From assembly GCA_002224055.1 (NCBI GenBank), contig AZLU01000117.1, positions 1 to 64,000 on the forward strand: a stretch of 64,000 nt of DNA, in the 5' to 3' direction. Below the pieces are notes generated by a model that saw nothing but the letters and a program-made list of their open reading frames with translations, did no database searches and was not told the DNA's origin. Of the stretch, positions 47,135-59,364 are shown in pieces. Made by a program: the position numbers and the translations under genes. The DNA comes from Pezizomycotina sp. ARF18. Lineage: Eukaryota > Ascomycota. Numbering within the stretch: the stretch's first letter is position 1; each line of letters starts with the position of its first letter.

Positions 47135-48723
47135 AGTCATCTTCAACAGATGCTACCAGGAATATTCCTGCTGTATTGCCGAGATCTTTACATTTCGCGA
47201 ACCCTTGCAAGCTTGCTTATTTTCGAAGGAAATTTGATAATATTCACCAAGAGAGTATTTTCTCCTGCTTGTTACAGGAAAGTGCCCGAAGGGCATGGAA
47301 ACCCAAGAATGTTACAGATGTCTCTGTAATTTCCAATCGTGGTAATAGACCTACATTGAAATTATCAGCACATCCACCTTTTCTAGGCCCGCAGCTGATA
47401 AGCCAGTTGGCCAGAATCCAAAGACCTAGGATTCATATATCGTTTCGGTTTCACGTGCCTTGTAAAAAAAGAGCGCGAATCTCGTCTCAGGGTCCAATGG
47501 GGAAACCTGTGCCCAATGAGGACTGAGGTCTAAAACGATAGGTCTTCCGAATTTGCCCTAGAGAAAGCAAGTTATCATGCACTACTACCACTACCGAGAA
47601 AGCGCTGTAGCTCACGAAACCATAAGAGAGAAAAAAGTACTGTGAAATAAGCTTTTGAGCGAGGATGATCAAGGGAATTGTATTATTTTGTGTCATGTAA
47701 ATGTCAAGTCACTTATTCCCCTATTATAATCAGCACTCGGGGAAAGAAAAGCGTTTGAAGTTAGAGCCTAGTTGCCCCTCTTATGCAAAGGCTTATGAGG
47801 TATGAGCTGTCATGTCTGTTTGCTACGATGGCTATATCAAACACCCGAAAGCGTTTGATAGCCTAGTAAAGGGGAAGGGAACCGCAGAAGCAACAGCGAT
47901 ATTCGGGGAGAAACTCCGGCTCTGACTAACTAATACCTTGGCTCGTAAGCGCTGTTCTGAATTTCGCTTCTTTTTGGCCGTTTTGCCTGGCTTTCCTTTT
48001 CCCCACGATCGGCATTGCATACACGGGATGCAAGCCACTGACGAGTCGTGTAGAGGATTTGTTTCAAAACAACTAGATAAAAAAGTAGAAGGTCTATCGC
48101 GAATCCTTTGTATCCCGCTTATTTCTATCTATTTTATTTTTTACTCTTCGTATATTCTTTCTTCGGATATTCTTTCTCAATTATTCTACGCCGTTCAAAT
48201 TGTTTAACTTAGTTCATGATACGGTAATTTCCACCAACTATTACCTATATATCAAAACCATCCTATAATTGTTCAGTATCGTCGGTCCCTTCATGACCGG
48301 GTTTTTGAACATCCATCGGCGAATCTCTCTCTCTTTGTCTCAAATTGCAAGATCCAGATTAAAAGAGACGGTGACTCGAAAATCGTACTCGCTACGAGCC
48401 TTGGTCAGCTAATACATTCATCAATTAAATCAATCAATTCCTAACATTTCGCAAGGCGAAGTACCGTAGTTACAGCTATGCCCAAAAAAGAAAGGAAGGG
48501 AAAAAAGGAATTTCGATGCAACTTGTAGTATGGATAATCCTTGAAGTGAGCGGTGTATAGATCGGATAGGCCGTTAGAATCAAGGCTGGCCATTTTTACT
48601 AACATGGAAAGAAGCCAGATGAGCAAAAATCCGGCCGTCCTAAACATGAATCTATTATTTCAAGAATAATCTCAAGTCCGTACGCTCAGCTTTGCAGCAA
48701 AGAGAGAATACGTTTGAGAGAAG

Positions 48724-48888
48724 ATGGACAATAGCCCTTTTAGAGAAAAGGCTCTATTGGAACTGAGAAGCGCTTCTAACTTCATGGGCTACTTAGCGTT
48801 GACGCTACGGGAAGGCTTTTTCACCTTGCGATACGACAACCAATTAGCCAGCTCGCCTACGGTAGCTACTCACCGCACCGCGTGAAAA
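48724..48888 (+). CDS. Small open frame, 54 codons, unknown
   Basis: An ATG-to-stop frame begins MDNSPFREKALLELRSASNF and continues MGYLALTLREGFFTLRYDNQ. Its composition is protein-like, with an amphipathic helix followed by a hydrophobic-aromatic segment, and it stands out from the poly-A/T frames around it. It could be a free small protein or an exon of a gene continuing to the small frames at 49098-49222 and 49333-49753. No family resemblance was found. Confidence 0.2.
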
Positions 48889-50056
48889 ATGACGGAGGCG
48901 ACTTTCATATTATGCATGTTTGACTTCTAAGTTGTTTATTACGCGCTGTCTCTAATATGCATGATCATTGATAGTTCACTTTTTACGTTTGCATGAATCA
49001 CGGCAAAAATAATCGGTCTAGTGCAGTATAGCGACCCAGCTAAACTTTTGACGAACCACTTGAATACTTATATCCATTGGTTCACTAGCTTCAGGTATGG
49101 CGCTTATAGAAACAAGGCTTAAGAAGAGCCCGCTTCTGCAATATCAAAAGAACGCTTTCTCGCATGGACGGTGCTTGTTCATTAGCGCTCTTGAACAGCT
49201 TATGCGTAGCCGTTACCCCGCTTGAACTTGATGAGTTAATGATATCCCATGGCCAATGATTTTCTCCAATATCAATACCTTCGCTATATCTAATAAAAAT
49301 CTCCGCTGGACCTACTAAGTGCTCTCGCGAGCTTGTCGAGTGGATGTGCCAATGACCCAGTATATGTATTTCCAGCGCGAAATATTATAAGCCCAACGAC
49401 GTTCATGATCTTGCGTAGGCACAACGCTGAGGCAGAGTTTTTGCCACATCGAGAGCTAGATCTCGCTACGTGTAAAGGTCCACTATGTCTCTATTGTGTT
49501 ACTTCTTGCTTGGTCCGAATCAACAGCGGAGAATGCTTCGCACTATACTATTCTTCTGGCACACCCGCTTACGGCTAGCACTTTTCAGGTTTTGAATCAC
49601 AAGACTCTATCGGCCTTAGAGCCCGTTCATATTATTAAAGTGAAATCAGCTGTATTTTTGGACAACTCAATGAATTGCAACATAAGCAAGGCGTACAACG
49701 CATCAATCCGTCTCGATATAAATACTTCTAAGCACGTCATTGCCCAGAATTAATAGACTTTCATTGGTAAAAAATACTATCCAAACTACCTGTCACTGTG
49801 TCTACCAAAAAACTTGTTGAGGAGACCCGCAAAGATCGTGAAGTACTTCCCTCAACAACCGTGAAAAGCTCAAGAGAAACATAATACAAGAATACAAACT
49901 TTTTTTCAGAAAAGATTGAAAATACTTGACGCTTAGTGATATTTTTAGCAAAGAAAAGAAGTTAAAAAGATCGTCGGTGTTACGCTTGCTCTGCATTGAG
50001 AAACAATATTTACCTTGATCTTCTCTTTAACCGTTCTGTACCACAACGACCGTTTA

Positions 50057-50630
50057 ATGCGTACGACCCTCACGATCTTCCTGCGCAAGCTGAGCATCGC
50101 AATCGCATTCGCGACGGTTTCCCTAATCATACAAGCAAAACCTTCGCCGTTACCATTTCCCCTCCTCGGTCTTGTTCCCCCACCTAATTCCACCTTCAGC
50201 CCCTTCACCAATAGCAATGCCGACCCGTCGCTATTACTCTCACCAATAACATTACCTGTCTACCCCAACATCCTCCTACGTACCACCCCTATACATCTCC
50301 GTCATAGCATCTTGCACTCAATTGCTCTCGAGTTACTCCCCGGAATCCCTGTGCACGCAGAACTCGGAGTACCCCAGTGGGTGTTCTGTACTAACCAATA
50401 ATGACGACGCATATATTGTAATATGCGGCGCTGCGGAAGCGGGTGGAACTTGTGCTTCGACGGCAAATTACGCGAGGAGTATAGCGGAACGGTGTAAAGT
50501 GGGCGATGTTACGGGTGGGTATGTTATTATGGGAGAGGAAGAGGGAGGGCTGGGTGTTCATGTTTTGAGGATTGCGGTTGAGGATGATGGGAGTGAGGGG
50601 AAAGAGGAGCAGGAGGAGAAAAAGGAGTAA
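50057..50630 (+). CDS. Candidate small secreted Cys-containing protein
   Basis: The ATG at 50057 gives MRTTLTIFLRKLSIAIAFAT followed by VSLIIQAKP, a convincing signal peptide with a basic start, a hydrophobic core and a small-residue cleavage region before KPSPLP. A Pro/Ser/Asn-rich spacer follows (VPPPNSTFSPFTNSNADP). After a one-base frame change near 50300, a compact domain carries six cysteines in the stretch ASCTQLL, ESLCTQNSEYPSGCSV, AYIVICGAAEAGGTCAST and AERCKVGDVTGGYVIM. A charged tail (Glu/Lys-rich) ends at 50630. The combination of signal peptide, short length, even number of Cys and lack of known family fits small secreted proteins that fungi use as effectors or surface factors, but this is inference. 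The frame change leaves the exact linker uncertain. Confidence 0.55.
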
Positions 50631-52984
50631 TAGTAGTATTGGTAGTGATGTGGTTGAGGAGGAATAGCAGTGCAGTGGGGGATTCTTGAGTTCAAACAGG
50701 ACAAAGTAGTTGTGGACCTTCGGGCGGTATACTAGACCAAGTGTGTATATCTCTCTGTATTCTTTCTAAAAGTTAAAGCATAGACTGACCAAGTTTAGAG
50801 ACTATTCTTACCTGACTTAACTAGAGCTCATCCACTAATTTTGAATTTCTCCGGTAGCTTTAGTGAATGATTAGTATAATCCGCTTGTCCACTTGCCTCG
50901 AGTTAGATTGAGGTGTAACTCCAAGCATACTCCAGCCGCCATGAGTAGCATGTTCGAGATCTCATGCGGAGGATTCATATATTAGATTTTTCACACTCGA
51001 CAAAAGAGCACATGTATATTTAGCTCAATGGTTGCTGGTGAGTACCATGGTGAAGATGGCCGATTAATGGAGAGGCGACGTTGAGCATAAAGGGATCGTA
51101 CATATACTTTGAACGGAGGGCGTATTTTCTCAAATTGATATATTCGATACTTACACGGCAGCGTTTTCCGCGATACCGGAAATTCGGATTTTTTACGTAC
51201 GCATGCGCGCAAATCTATGCATCGCCAGCTTGTCTGTTTCAAACGATTAATATTGGTATCGTCGTGCTTCAAGCGGAGTAAGACTGTCAGCTCCATGATA
51301 ACTTATAAGTATTAGGCACCGAGCCGTGCACTGTACGCACCCCCCGTTTACGCTCTACGCGTATGACTAGTATATTCCCTATATAGTGCACCACTTTACA
51401 TATTATTTAGCGGTTAAACCATTACAAGACTAGAGGTGACATCCACGCAACAGAGCCATCCGAGAATCCAACTAAAGAATGCCAAAGATGGATACCCTTC
51501 GTACAGCTGCTCGAGGCGTCCTTTTTATCTCCCTTTATCTCAGTATAAGTCTACGTATTCTAGAAATCCAATAGTTTGCTCTATGAATGCACTATATCAG
51601 TCCTTGATAGCTAGTAGAAGGTCCATCCTAGCGAGCCCCAACTTGGCGAACCTGTGGAGCGGGATGGACGCGTTGCGTAACGGTAATTCCCAACCACTAA
51701 ACGGCGTATAAGATATCAAAAAGCAACAGTCAAGATAGTAGTGAGAACTAGGAGAAAATACCTAGGAAGTACTCACGCTCGTACTTTTCGGGAGCGAAAA
51801 GCTTGAGGGCGCCGTAGTTGATGTCTACCCTACCAGCTCGAAGCCGGCGGACTCTACGTCAATATTTCGGGCCGTTGTCCTGGTAATACTCCTTTATCGA
51901 AGCTGGATGGACTCCGCCGTTACCATTCCATATCACAAGATTGAAAAATATAATAGCGTATTTCGATAAAGTCAGAGAAAACAAGAATTGGATATTGGGT
52001 ATCGCGTATTTAGATTCATAATGAATGGTAGAAGTACGTTGTACGTCCAGGTATTTTGATAGTTACGATGCTCATCTTAATTGCCATAAGGACAAGGAGT
52101 GATTCGGCCCATCAAAAGGTTGTAACCTGTATGTCTGAATAATTCTACTTAATACTGGACACCATTTAATACTTTCTAGGACCATCTATGCAAGTGGGAA
52201 ATCAGCAACGGATACTATTATGGCATGTCACTTGATTTTTAAGATCTCTGAGCTGTTGAACACATTTTCATTTTCATTCAAAATCGTGTTTAATACAAGA
52301 AAAACACGACGCACTATAGAGCCATGTAAAGTAAAGTGTCCTTGTTAAGGTACGAAGATATAAATGAACCATTCATTTATTTTCATCGGTGTCAGTCTGG
52401 AAATCCTCTTCTAAACGAAGATTTCCAGACTACTTAGTACATCATAAAATTAGATGTAAACCGTAAAGGTTCAATCAAACATTAAGAAATATTAGATATT
52501 TGCCAACAATGACTGTAAAAACGAGCGTGGCAGCGAGTGTAGTAGGAGGGGTATCTTTTTGCAAAAGAAAGCTTTTGAAAAACAAGAGAGAAAAAAAAGG
52601 AACAAATGAAAGATAAATGTCTAAGGCCCCTCCTGGGGTATAAGTTATTAAAAAGGGATGTCAAAAAGGGCCAAAAAGTCGATCGCTCGAGAAATAAAAA
52701 AAAGTATAAGGAAAAAGGTTTTTTGTGAAAAATTTGTACAGTAGAATCGAAGAAAAGAAATGCAATGACCAGATGCAGGGGGTATATTTGTACAGAAGGA
52801 GAGCCATGAGGAGTCGTGGACATAGCGAAAGGATAGGTATGCTTTGTGGGCGGGAACGAGAGAGGAGGCGAAGAAAGGTGTTCGCTTTCGATGAGGAAGA
52901 AAAGGAGGAGGACGAGCGAGTGAGGAGGAAGGAGACGGACAGAAAGTAAAAGGGAAATTAAAGGAAAGAAGAAAGCGAGTGACA
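50631..52984. other. Spacer with unidentified minus-strand exons
   Basis: Mostly non-coding. The interval 51590-51935 contains minus-strand sequence that looks coding (listed separately). An antisense 91-codon plus frame (51436-51711) overlaps part of it. The right end is the 3' flank of the PPAY-membrane protein gene and is AT-rich. Confidence 0.45.
51590..51935 (-). CDS. Unidentified coding exons (partial)
   Basis: On minus, the upstream part reads GNGGVHPASIKEYYQDNGPK, then DVESAGFELVG, then in the adjacent frame GRVDINYGALKLFAPEKYE, cut by a good GTGAGT donor near 51775. After a short intron-like gap, the frame continues PFSGWELPLRNASIPLHRFA with KLGLARMDLLLAIKD. The text is clearly protein-like, and the GC content is higher than in the flanks. 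I cannot name the family, and I cannot find a start codon upstream or the rest of the gene, so it may be a truncated gene or the conserved core of a short one. Confidence 0.35.
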
Positions 52985-53965
52985 TCAGCGAGAAGGCGAG
53001 GGAGCGCATGAATGAACGCGTGAAGGAATGCGCGAGGATGATGTAAAAGGTGGCGAAAGTAGCGGAGACGAAGGAGGCGAAGCCACTTCGGACGCCTGAG
53101 GAGCAGAAAGAGTAGATGGACCCGGAAACACTGGAGAGACGGGAGGAGATGTGTGAATAGGAGACGAGTAAGCGGGAGGAGCAGTATCATCAGGAGGCTG
53201 GGGCTCCTGTTCCACGGTAGCAAAGCCAGCAAAGGGCTCGATCCTGGAGTTCCTGAATTGAGGAGGTGCTGGTAAGAGAGGACTAGCCATGGGAGTAACG
53301 CTGGACGCATATGATACCCCCTAAGATGGGCGCGGGCAGGTAACAGAGGAGTTGCAGACGGTGTAGCATTGGCCGTGTTCCCACTCATTTCGACGACTCT
53401 AGGTGTGTAGTGAGGAGGTTCCTCGGGCTCGCGGCCACAGTTCACAACTTTGAACCACATCGACCGAAGCTTCCTAACCACAGGGTTGTATCTAGTCGGT
53501 GTTTGGGGGAAAGACTCTTCGTCATCGGAGTCGCTGTCGGAGGCTCGAACGTTCGATCGTAAGATGTAGTAACAGCAGTACAAGACTATGCAGAGAACAA
53601 CAAAACCGCCAACAGATCCACCTATGATCAAACCTCTACATTGAGGTGTCGACATTGGGTTCTTGTTGCACATTGACAACATGCTCGAGCTGTCGCTGTT
53701 ATCTCCATCGACATCGGCAGCGGAGTAGTTATTGTTGTCGGAATATATTGTCGAGTTATAACCCATAGATATGTCCGCATCGTCAGGAGTAGGTAGAGAG
53801 GAGCCAGATGCAAGTAGGAAAATGTCGAAGTCAAGAGTAGGATATGGTATAATGGTCCAGATAGTAAGGGCTTTCCAAGCTAATGTCGTTGTTAGAATCC
53901 CATGTGCAAACAAACAAAGCTTTTCAGGCCAAGATCATCTTACTTACCATTGATGCCGAAGACAT
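52985..53965 (-). CDS. Single-pass membrane protein with PPAY motif, unknown function
   Basis: Exon 1 is the ATG at 53965 through 53948 (MSSASM). An intron with GTAAGT and TTAG ends runs to 53880, and exon 2 begins LGKPLLSGPLYHILLLTSTF, giving a signal peptide. After a frame change, an acidic Ser/Asn-rich outer part follows (DADISMGYNSTIYSDNNNYS), with a CNKNPMSTPQCRG pair of Cys. Next is a transmembrane span LIIGGSVGGFVVLCIVLYCC and a cytosolic tail with DSDSDDEESFPQTPTRYNP and VVRKLRSMWFKVVNCGREPE. A further frame change leads to a Pro/Ser-rich end with PDDTAPPAYSSPIHTSPPVS. PPAY fits the PPxY consensus for WW domains of Rsp5/Nedd4-type ligases. The architecture resembles fungal glycosylated surface sensors or Rsp5 adaptors, but no family is recognised. 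The stop is near 52985. Confidence 0.6.
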
Positions 53966-56459
53966 GTTGGAGGTATAATGATGTGTAGTTTGTAGTATCC
54001 TTTGATGGAGATGCACGAACGTCCGTCCACAGCTTGATATATATATTGTTTTCAAAATCCAGTTTTGCAAAATAAAAACACCAAGAAATTGATAGATGCA
54101 GTAACCGGCTGTTAAATATGTATAAATAAATTCTCCGTGGAGCTGTAAGGGCAACGTTTTATTTAAGTTTAATTTGATAATATATATCTCCTTTAGTGGA
54201 GATGGCGTCGTGGCTCTTTTTGACGGGGTTCGAGATGCACCATCTAAGGGGTCCTCTCAAGAGCTCTCGAGCTAGTCGCTGGGCGATTTGCTTGCTAGTG
54301 CATTAAAGATAAGGAAAATAGGCAAAGAGCCATGCAGCCTTGACTTTATAACACTTACACGCTCGCTTATCTTCATTAGTTCTAATATCCACCCCTCCTC
54401 TACGAAAAACAAAAGACGTTAGAAACTTCTATGATAGAAAAAATGAAAATAAAAACAAAAATAAATAATAATAAACAAGAGCGACAACAATAGCGTACCG
54501 CATGGGTGGGTCCAATGGCTTGAAAGGGCTATTTTTGTCCCAAGAGCTAAAGAAGTATACTTTGCTTGCGTGTAGGTAGGTGTGTGTGTCTGCAGTTTAT
54601 CTCTCATACTATGTTTTTTTTTTTTTTTGGCAAGGATCGGGCGTGGGCCTTTTGTTCCTATAAGGGTCGGCGCTTAAGAATTTGGTGGTTGGGCAATTTT
54701 CAACTTTCTTTTTGGTGGCAAGTTCCCTTCGGAATGACTTGGAAGGACCGTCCCGCGCGAGAAACCACCACCCAAGAAAAAAAAAAAAAAAAGAGAGAGA
54801 GAGAGAAGGAGAGAGAGAATCCACGTAAAAATCCGTCTCGGTCTTTTCGATTTTGGCGCTGTATACAAAAATAATACTAGCACTAAGTACGACTAATCCC
54901 TGAAGATGGGCGGTATAATCCAAGTAGACTAGCGTGTATATGGTGGGTGTGTATAGTACTGCAAACGCATGGAGAGGCAGTAGTATATAGTATATAGCCT
55001 ATATTCCTCCGAAATGTTCTTTGTTAGCTAAATATAATCAATAAGACCCTCAGCTATAGGCCCACAGAGCAAGTCACATATTTGCCTGGTACTACTCTCA
55101 CTTACACATCCTGATAAAGCTATTCTCTGATCCGTGCGCCGGGGAGGGAGGAAAGCACCTTTAGGATCTACGCGTTCTTGGAGAAATACTACTGTCTTCA
55201 GTCACGTGTTCCTTTCCTTTCAGGTATTGTGTACGCGTTGTGTACATTATGATCCCATTGGATCATATATCTCCGTATGTGTACCCTGGACGCACAGCAA
55301 CGAGAAGAGAATAAAAAAATAAGGATTCAGCAATGAATGGCCCGGAATAGTGTGAATAATACACTTATGCATCATGCACGAGATGGGAAAAGCAGGGAAG
55401 AAGGACATTGTAATGCTGAGCTCTCTTTTCCATCCTATTGTTTGTTCTGTCCACCCAGCCAGCTATTGGAGCTATCTTTTGCTAGGATTCTCGAATGCCG
55501 ACGGCGTCAGAGCTATAGCTATACATTTTTTTTTTTTTTTTTTTTTTCAAAAAAAAAAAAAAAAAAGCGATAGATATCTTTCGTTTGACAGGGCGTCTAA
55601 AATTCTATTGTTAGAGACAAAAGTTAGAGACAAAAACCCGAAGGTTAAAATTTAGTGTGCATAAAGGATGTGCATGCAATGTAAGTATTGCTTGCATGTT
55701 TCGAAAAATACCAAGGACAGTCTGAAACCCTATACAAAGTCCCAAAAGGTTAAGAAAGGAGGTTTTTTATAGATGCGTTTCAGAGCGGATTCCCCCCCCC
55801 CCACAGCTGGATTCCGAATGGCTTCTTCCCTCGCATGTTGCAAAAGACTCTCGCTCCGAGTTTCTCTTGAGTCTTTTTCCGAACTCTTTCACCACGTGCG
55901 GCTCCACACCACCTGAGGTTAAGTTAAAAGTCTTTTTTAGTTCGGCGCTTAAAAAGATGCGAGGATATCAAGATAAGAATAGGGCAAAATTTAGAGCCTC
56001 ATCCCCAAAGTATTTCCTCTCTTCGTGATGAGACCGGATATATATATTGACGTACGATGGCGCTACAATTGCAGATCCTCTAAAAATAGATACCGGGCGT
56101 TTAGAAGGTGTTGTGACGTATGTGTGCGTGTGCGTGGAAGCACTAAAAGAAGGGGAAAGAGAGAGAGAGAGAGAGGAGAAAGAAGGAGGATCTAGAAGAG
56201 GACTCAAGGAGCGCTCGCCATTAGTTACCGTTTTGCACAAAAGTAACAAAGCTATTGTTTTCACCCCACATTTTGTTCCGCTTAAGAGGTACCCACGATC
56301 CTGCAACGCTGTCATGTAACACCGAGACAAAGGCAGCAGAAGAGGAAATTGACCAAAGAGAAGGAGAGAATTGTTATCATATACTTAGGAAGCCTTGGTA
56401 TATGCAGGTATTCGTTTATGAAGTGCGGAGGATTATATCATCTTTCTCTTTATCTGCAG

Positions 56460-56490
<31 letters not shown>

Positions 56491-56862
56491 GTGGATATTA
56501 GAGTCATAGTAAGAGTGACAGCCGTGCATGTTGTGGATCTGAACAGATTGTCTGTCTCGCAGTGGAGGATTGCCTGTTCGCTATGTTGGAATTCGGGCAG
56601 TGTGGTTGAGAATGCCTTATATATATGGAGGACCTACCTCCATCTATCCTAGAACCTTTTTCCAGGTTATCTTGAAAATAGAACCTTCATATCGAGTGTT
56701 ATATAATACCTAGCACTAGTGTTAGTTGCAAGTTTGATCAAAAGGGTCCCTATAGGGTACCAAGGGTTTTTCACTCAATCATTATCCCTACTACAGTGAC
56801 TTTCCGCAACTCGCTTCAGCGTGTCGGAACTCCTTGGTCCTGCGAAGAAGATATTCAACAAC
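53966..56862. other. Spacer with purine repeats and T-A junction
   Basis: No gene recognised. It contains a GA-rich run at 54791-54820, the T22-C-A18 inverted homopolymer at 55526-55566, a C10 run near 55792-55801, a GA repeat at 56156-56176 and a T28 run near 56463-56490. Open frames here are Lys/Glu-rich or Phe-rich products of these tracts. The right end should hold the promoter of the oxidoreductase gene. Confidence 0.5.
55526..55566. repeat. T22-C-A18 inverted homopolymer
   Basis: Near-perfect foldback of T and A runs, analogous to the one at 25938-25986. Confidence 0.9.
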
Positions 56863-58783
56863 ATGTCTGCGAGAGGTAGGCTTAGAATATTAATCACCAG
56901 AGAAATTTTTTTTTTTTTTTTTTTTTTTAGTAGTCTTTTACGATGAACAAATGATATAACTTAAGAATTGAGCTTGGACTGACATCTTTCGCAATGATGC
57001 CCGAACAGATGCAGACGCAAACGCAAATGGCAGCGGCCCAGGCGCCTCGCGATTCTTCATAATCGGCGTTGGACAGCGGGTAACTCGTTCGGCCGCAAGA
57101 TCAAATCGTCTACGAACGGCGTCGTAGCGGGCGTAGCCGAGATACACGACTTCAAGCGGGAGCGGTTCGCGGCCGCGCACGATCTCCCCGCGGACATGGT
57201 GTTCAAGGACTGGAAGGACCTGCTCGCCGACGGCACGAGGAGAGGGTGCGGGAGAAGGTTGACGGGGTTATAATCACCGTGCTGGACCATATGCACGCGG
57301 AGGTAAATCAAACATGGCACTGGCCGAGAATAATTGCTTTTACTTGGGAGAGAATGATAAAGTTCTAATGAGAGGAAATATTTAGATTGCGACGGCGTTG
57401 ATACCTTTGGGGTACCATATCATGTGCGAAAAACCGTTGGCGACGACGTATGAGGATTGCGTCGTGAGTCTACTTGTTATTCACTTCTAACCTGCAAATT
57501 ATAACTAATAATAATACCCTTTGGAAATATTCGCAGGAATACAAAACGAAGTAGAAAAGCACAACATCCTCTTCGCCATCGGCCACGTCCTCCGTTACTC
57601 CCGCACAACCTCCTCTTGAAACGTCTGATATGCGACGAGAAGATAATCGGCGAAGTCATTGCAGTGCAGCACACCGAACCGTCGGTTGGTGGCACATGGC
57701 TCACTCATTCGTCCGTGGAAATTGCACGACGAAAATCCTCTGCAGCGAGCATAATAACAAAGTGCTGTCACGACCTCGACCTCCTTCTGTGGTTCTTGTG
57801 TTCGCCGACGCCGAAGGATCCAAGCGACGAGTCTACGTACCCGCACTTACCGCGAGCGTTTACTCGACGGGCCAGCTTACGCATTTTCGCCGTCGCGGAA
57901 GCCTGCGGGTGCGACGAGTAATTGTATCAGTTGTCCGGTGGAGAAGGATTGCATGTACTCTGCGAAGAAGATATACATTGAAAATCCATCCGGTTTGCGG
58001 GGCGGTATAATACGAATTGGCCGGTTATGTCGTATTTCCCGAAGTTGAGGAGGGGCTTTTACGCTTGAGCAACGGGAGGAGAAGCTGCTTAAGCTTTTGG
58101 AAGAGGGCCTTACGGACGGTATAAATAATCCCTCTAAGCAGCTTTCGCATATTAAATAATCGGAGAAACAAAGGCTGACACTGAACCTTTTGATAGCTGC
58201 GTTTACGACGGCCACAACGACGTCGTCGACAACCAAGTCGTAGTAGTAACCTGGAACGACGACGTCTCCCCTTCCTCTTCATCTTCCACCACCATCCCTC
58301 CCACCGTTCCGCGAAAACCGCAACGATATCAATGGTCGCCTTCTCCGACTCCATCTGCGAGCGCAGGACAACCTTCTACGGCACCGAAGGCGAACTAACC
58401 TCAAACACCGCCCTACCAACCATAAACTCCAACCCGTCCAAGAATCCGCGGTACATGGAACCCAATACCTCCCTGCGCTCGAAGAGTTTCACGGATCCGA
58501 AGGCGGAGTGGATCACGCACACGCCCAGCTCCGTCGATTTAAACAGCGGACAACGGCGGCGGCGATACGGGGCTGATTAAAGCGTTCGTGGAAGCGGTGG
58601 AGAAAGTGAAATTTGAAGGGTGGGATGTAGGAAAAGCGCAGAGGGAGGTGTTGAAAACGGGTGTTGATGAGGCGGTTAGGGCCCACGGGTTGGGTGGCGG
58701 CGGAGGAGAGTAGGAAGAGCGGGAATGCGGTGGATTGGGGGAAGTGGGATGAGCAACAGAGGTCGAAGGTCGAACATGCTTAG
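56863..58783 (+). CDS. Gfo/Idh/MocA-family NAD(P)-dependent oxidoreductase
   Basis: Family members oxidise or reduce sugars, inositols or related alcohols. Exon 1 starts at the ATG at 56863 (MSARG) and stops at a GTAGGC donor. After a long T run, the Rossmann start appears as ASRFFIIGVGQ, leading in the next frame to SFGRKIKSSTNGVVAGVAEI. DLPADMVFKDWKDLLADGTR follows, then DHMHAEIATALIPLGYHI and MCEKPLATTYEDCV, where the EKP motif of the cofactor site is intact. LFAIGHVLRYS, IAVQHTEP, HMAHSFVRGN and CCHDLDLLLWF follow, giving the catalytic-domain HD region. The C-terminal half has MVAFSDSICERRTTFYGTEG, GDTGLIKAFVEAVEKVKFEG and WGKWDEQQRSKVEHA, ending with TAG at 58781-58783. Joins need several single-base corrections and two or three short introns. 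The substrate cannot be inferred. Confidence 0.87.
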
Positions 58784-59364
58784 AGAAGGGTTATGGGCTT
58801 TTTTATTTTATTTTATTTTTTTTTTGGGGGGATATATTGGACAAGACTACTAATTTAGAGCAAAGCGCACGGTCAAACATTTTTTACATATATAATTGCA
58901 ACCATGATCGAATGACTTATCGGTTTCTTTCCATTACTACGCTACAAATACTACAGATACTATAGAAAATCTTCCTATACGATATATGAAACATCCACGA
59001 TAGAGGATATTGGATAAAAACCATTTTGATCGATTGCTGATGTGAAAAACATGATTGACTATTTGATGAAAAAAAAAAAAACAGATCCCAACTCCGTATT
59101 TGTGAAAATACGTCAAAGTTCAAAGCCATTAGTAGTTAGTAGTTAGTAGTACTTGGAAGCCATTAAAAACCGCGAGCTTCTCCATTTTGTCTTGAAGAAC
59201 AAATGGAAAAAGGATAGAAAAGAAAAGAAAGCAGCGTGTGCTTGTATACAATATCTCCTTCCTTTCTCTTTTCTCTAATATAAGATATACTTTTCTCTTT
59301 CCCTTGCGATTCACCACTCGGAAGTATTGTGGTAAACCACAGGTCTCTTGTTGGCGCGAGCTGC
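58784..59364. other. Convergent spacer between oxidoreductase and IWS1
   Basis: Short AT-rich 3' flanks of two convergent genes. The minus-strand frames here (70 and 62 codons) are Lys/Phe-rich and not convincing. Confidence 0.55.

Larger units (their letters stand above)
43190..50056. other. Gene-poor AT-rich stretch of about 7 kb
   Basis: No conserved gene recognised over nearly 7 kb, the longest such interval here. It contains A23 at 43854-43876, T25 at 44681-44705, an AAT-rich microsatellite at 45346-45400, A26 near 46365-46390 and an AAAT repeat at 47104-47134. Short protein-like frames are scattered in it: minus 44180-44365 with a hydrophobic start, plus 48724-48888, plus 49098-49222 and plus 49333-49753. 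They are discussed separately or rejected. Confidence 0.5.

Noticed and set aside
54221-54260. GGGGTTCGAGATGCACC, similar to a tRNA T-arm box
   Set aside because: No matching acceptor, D-arm or anticodon stem can be formed around it.
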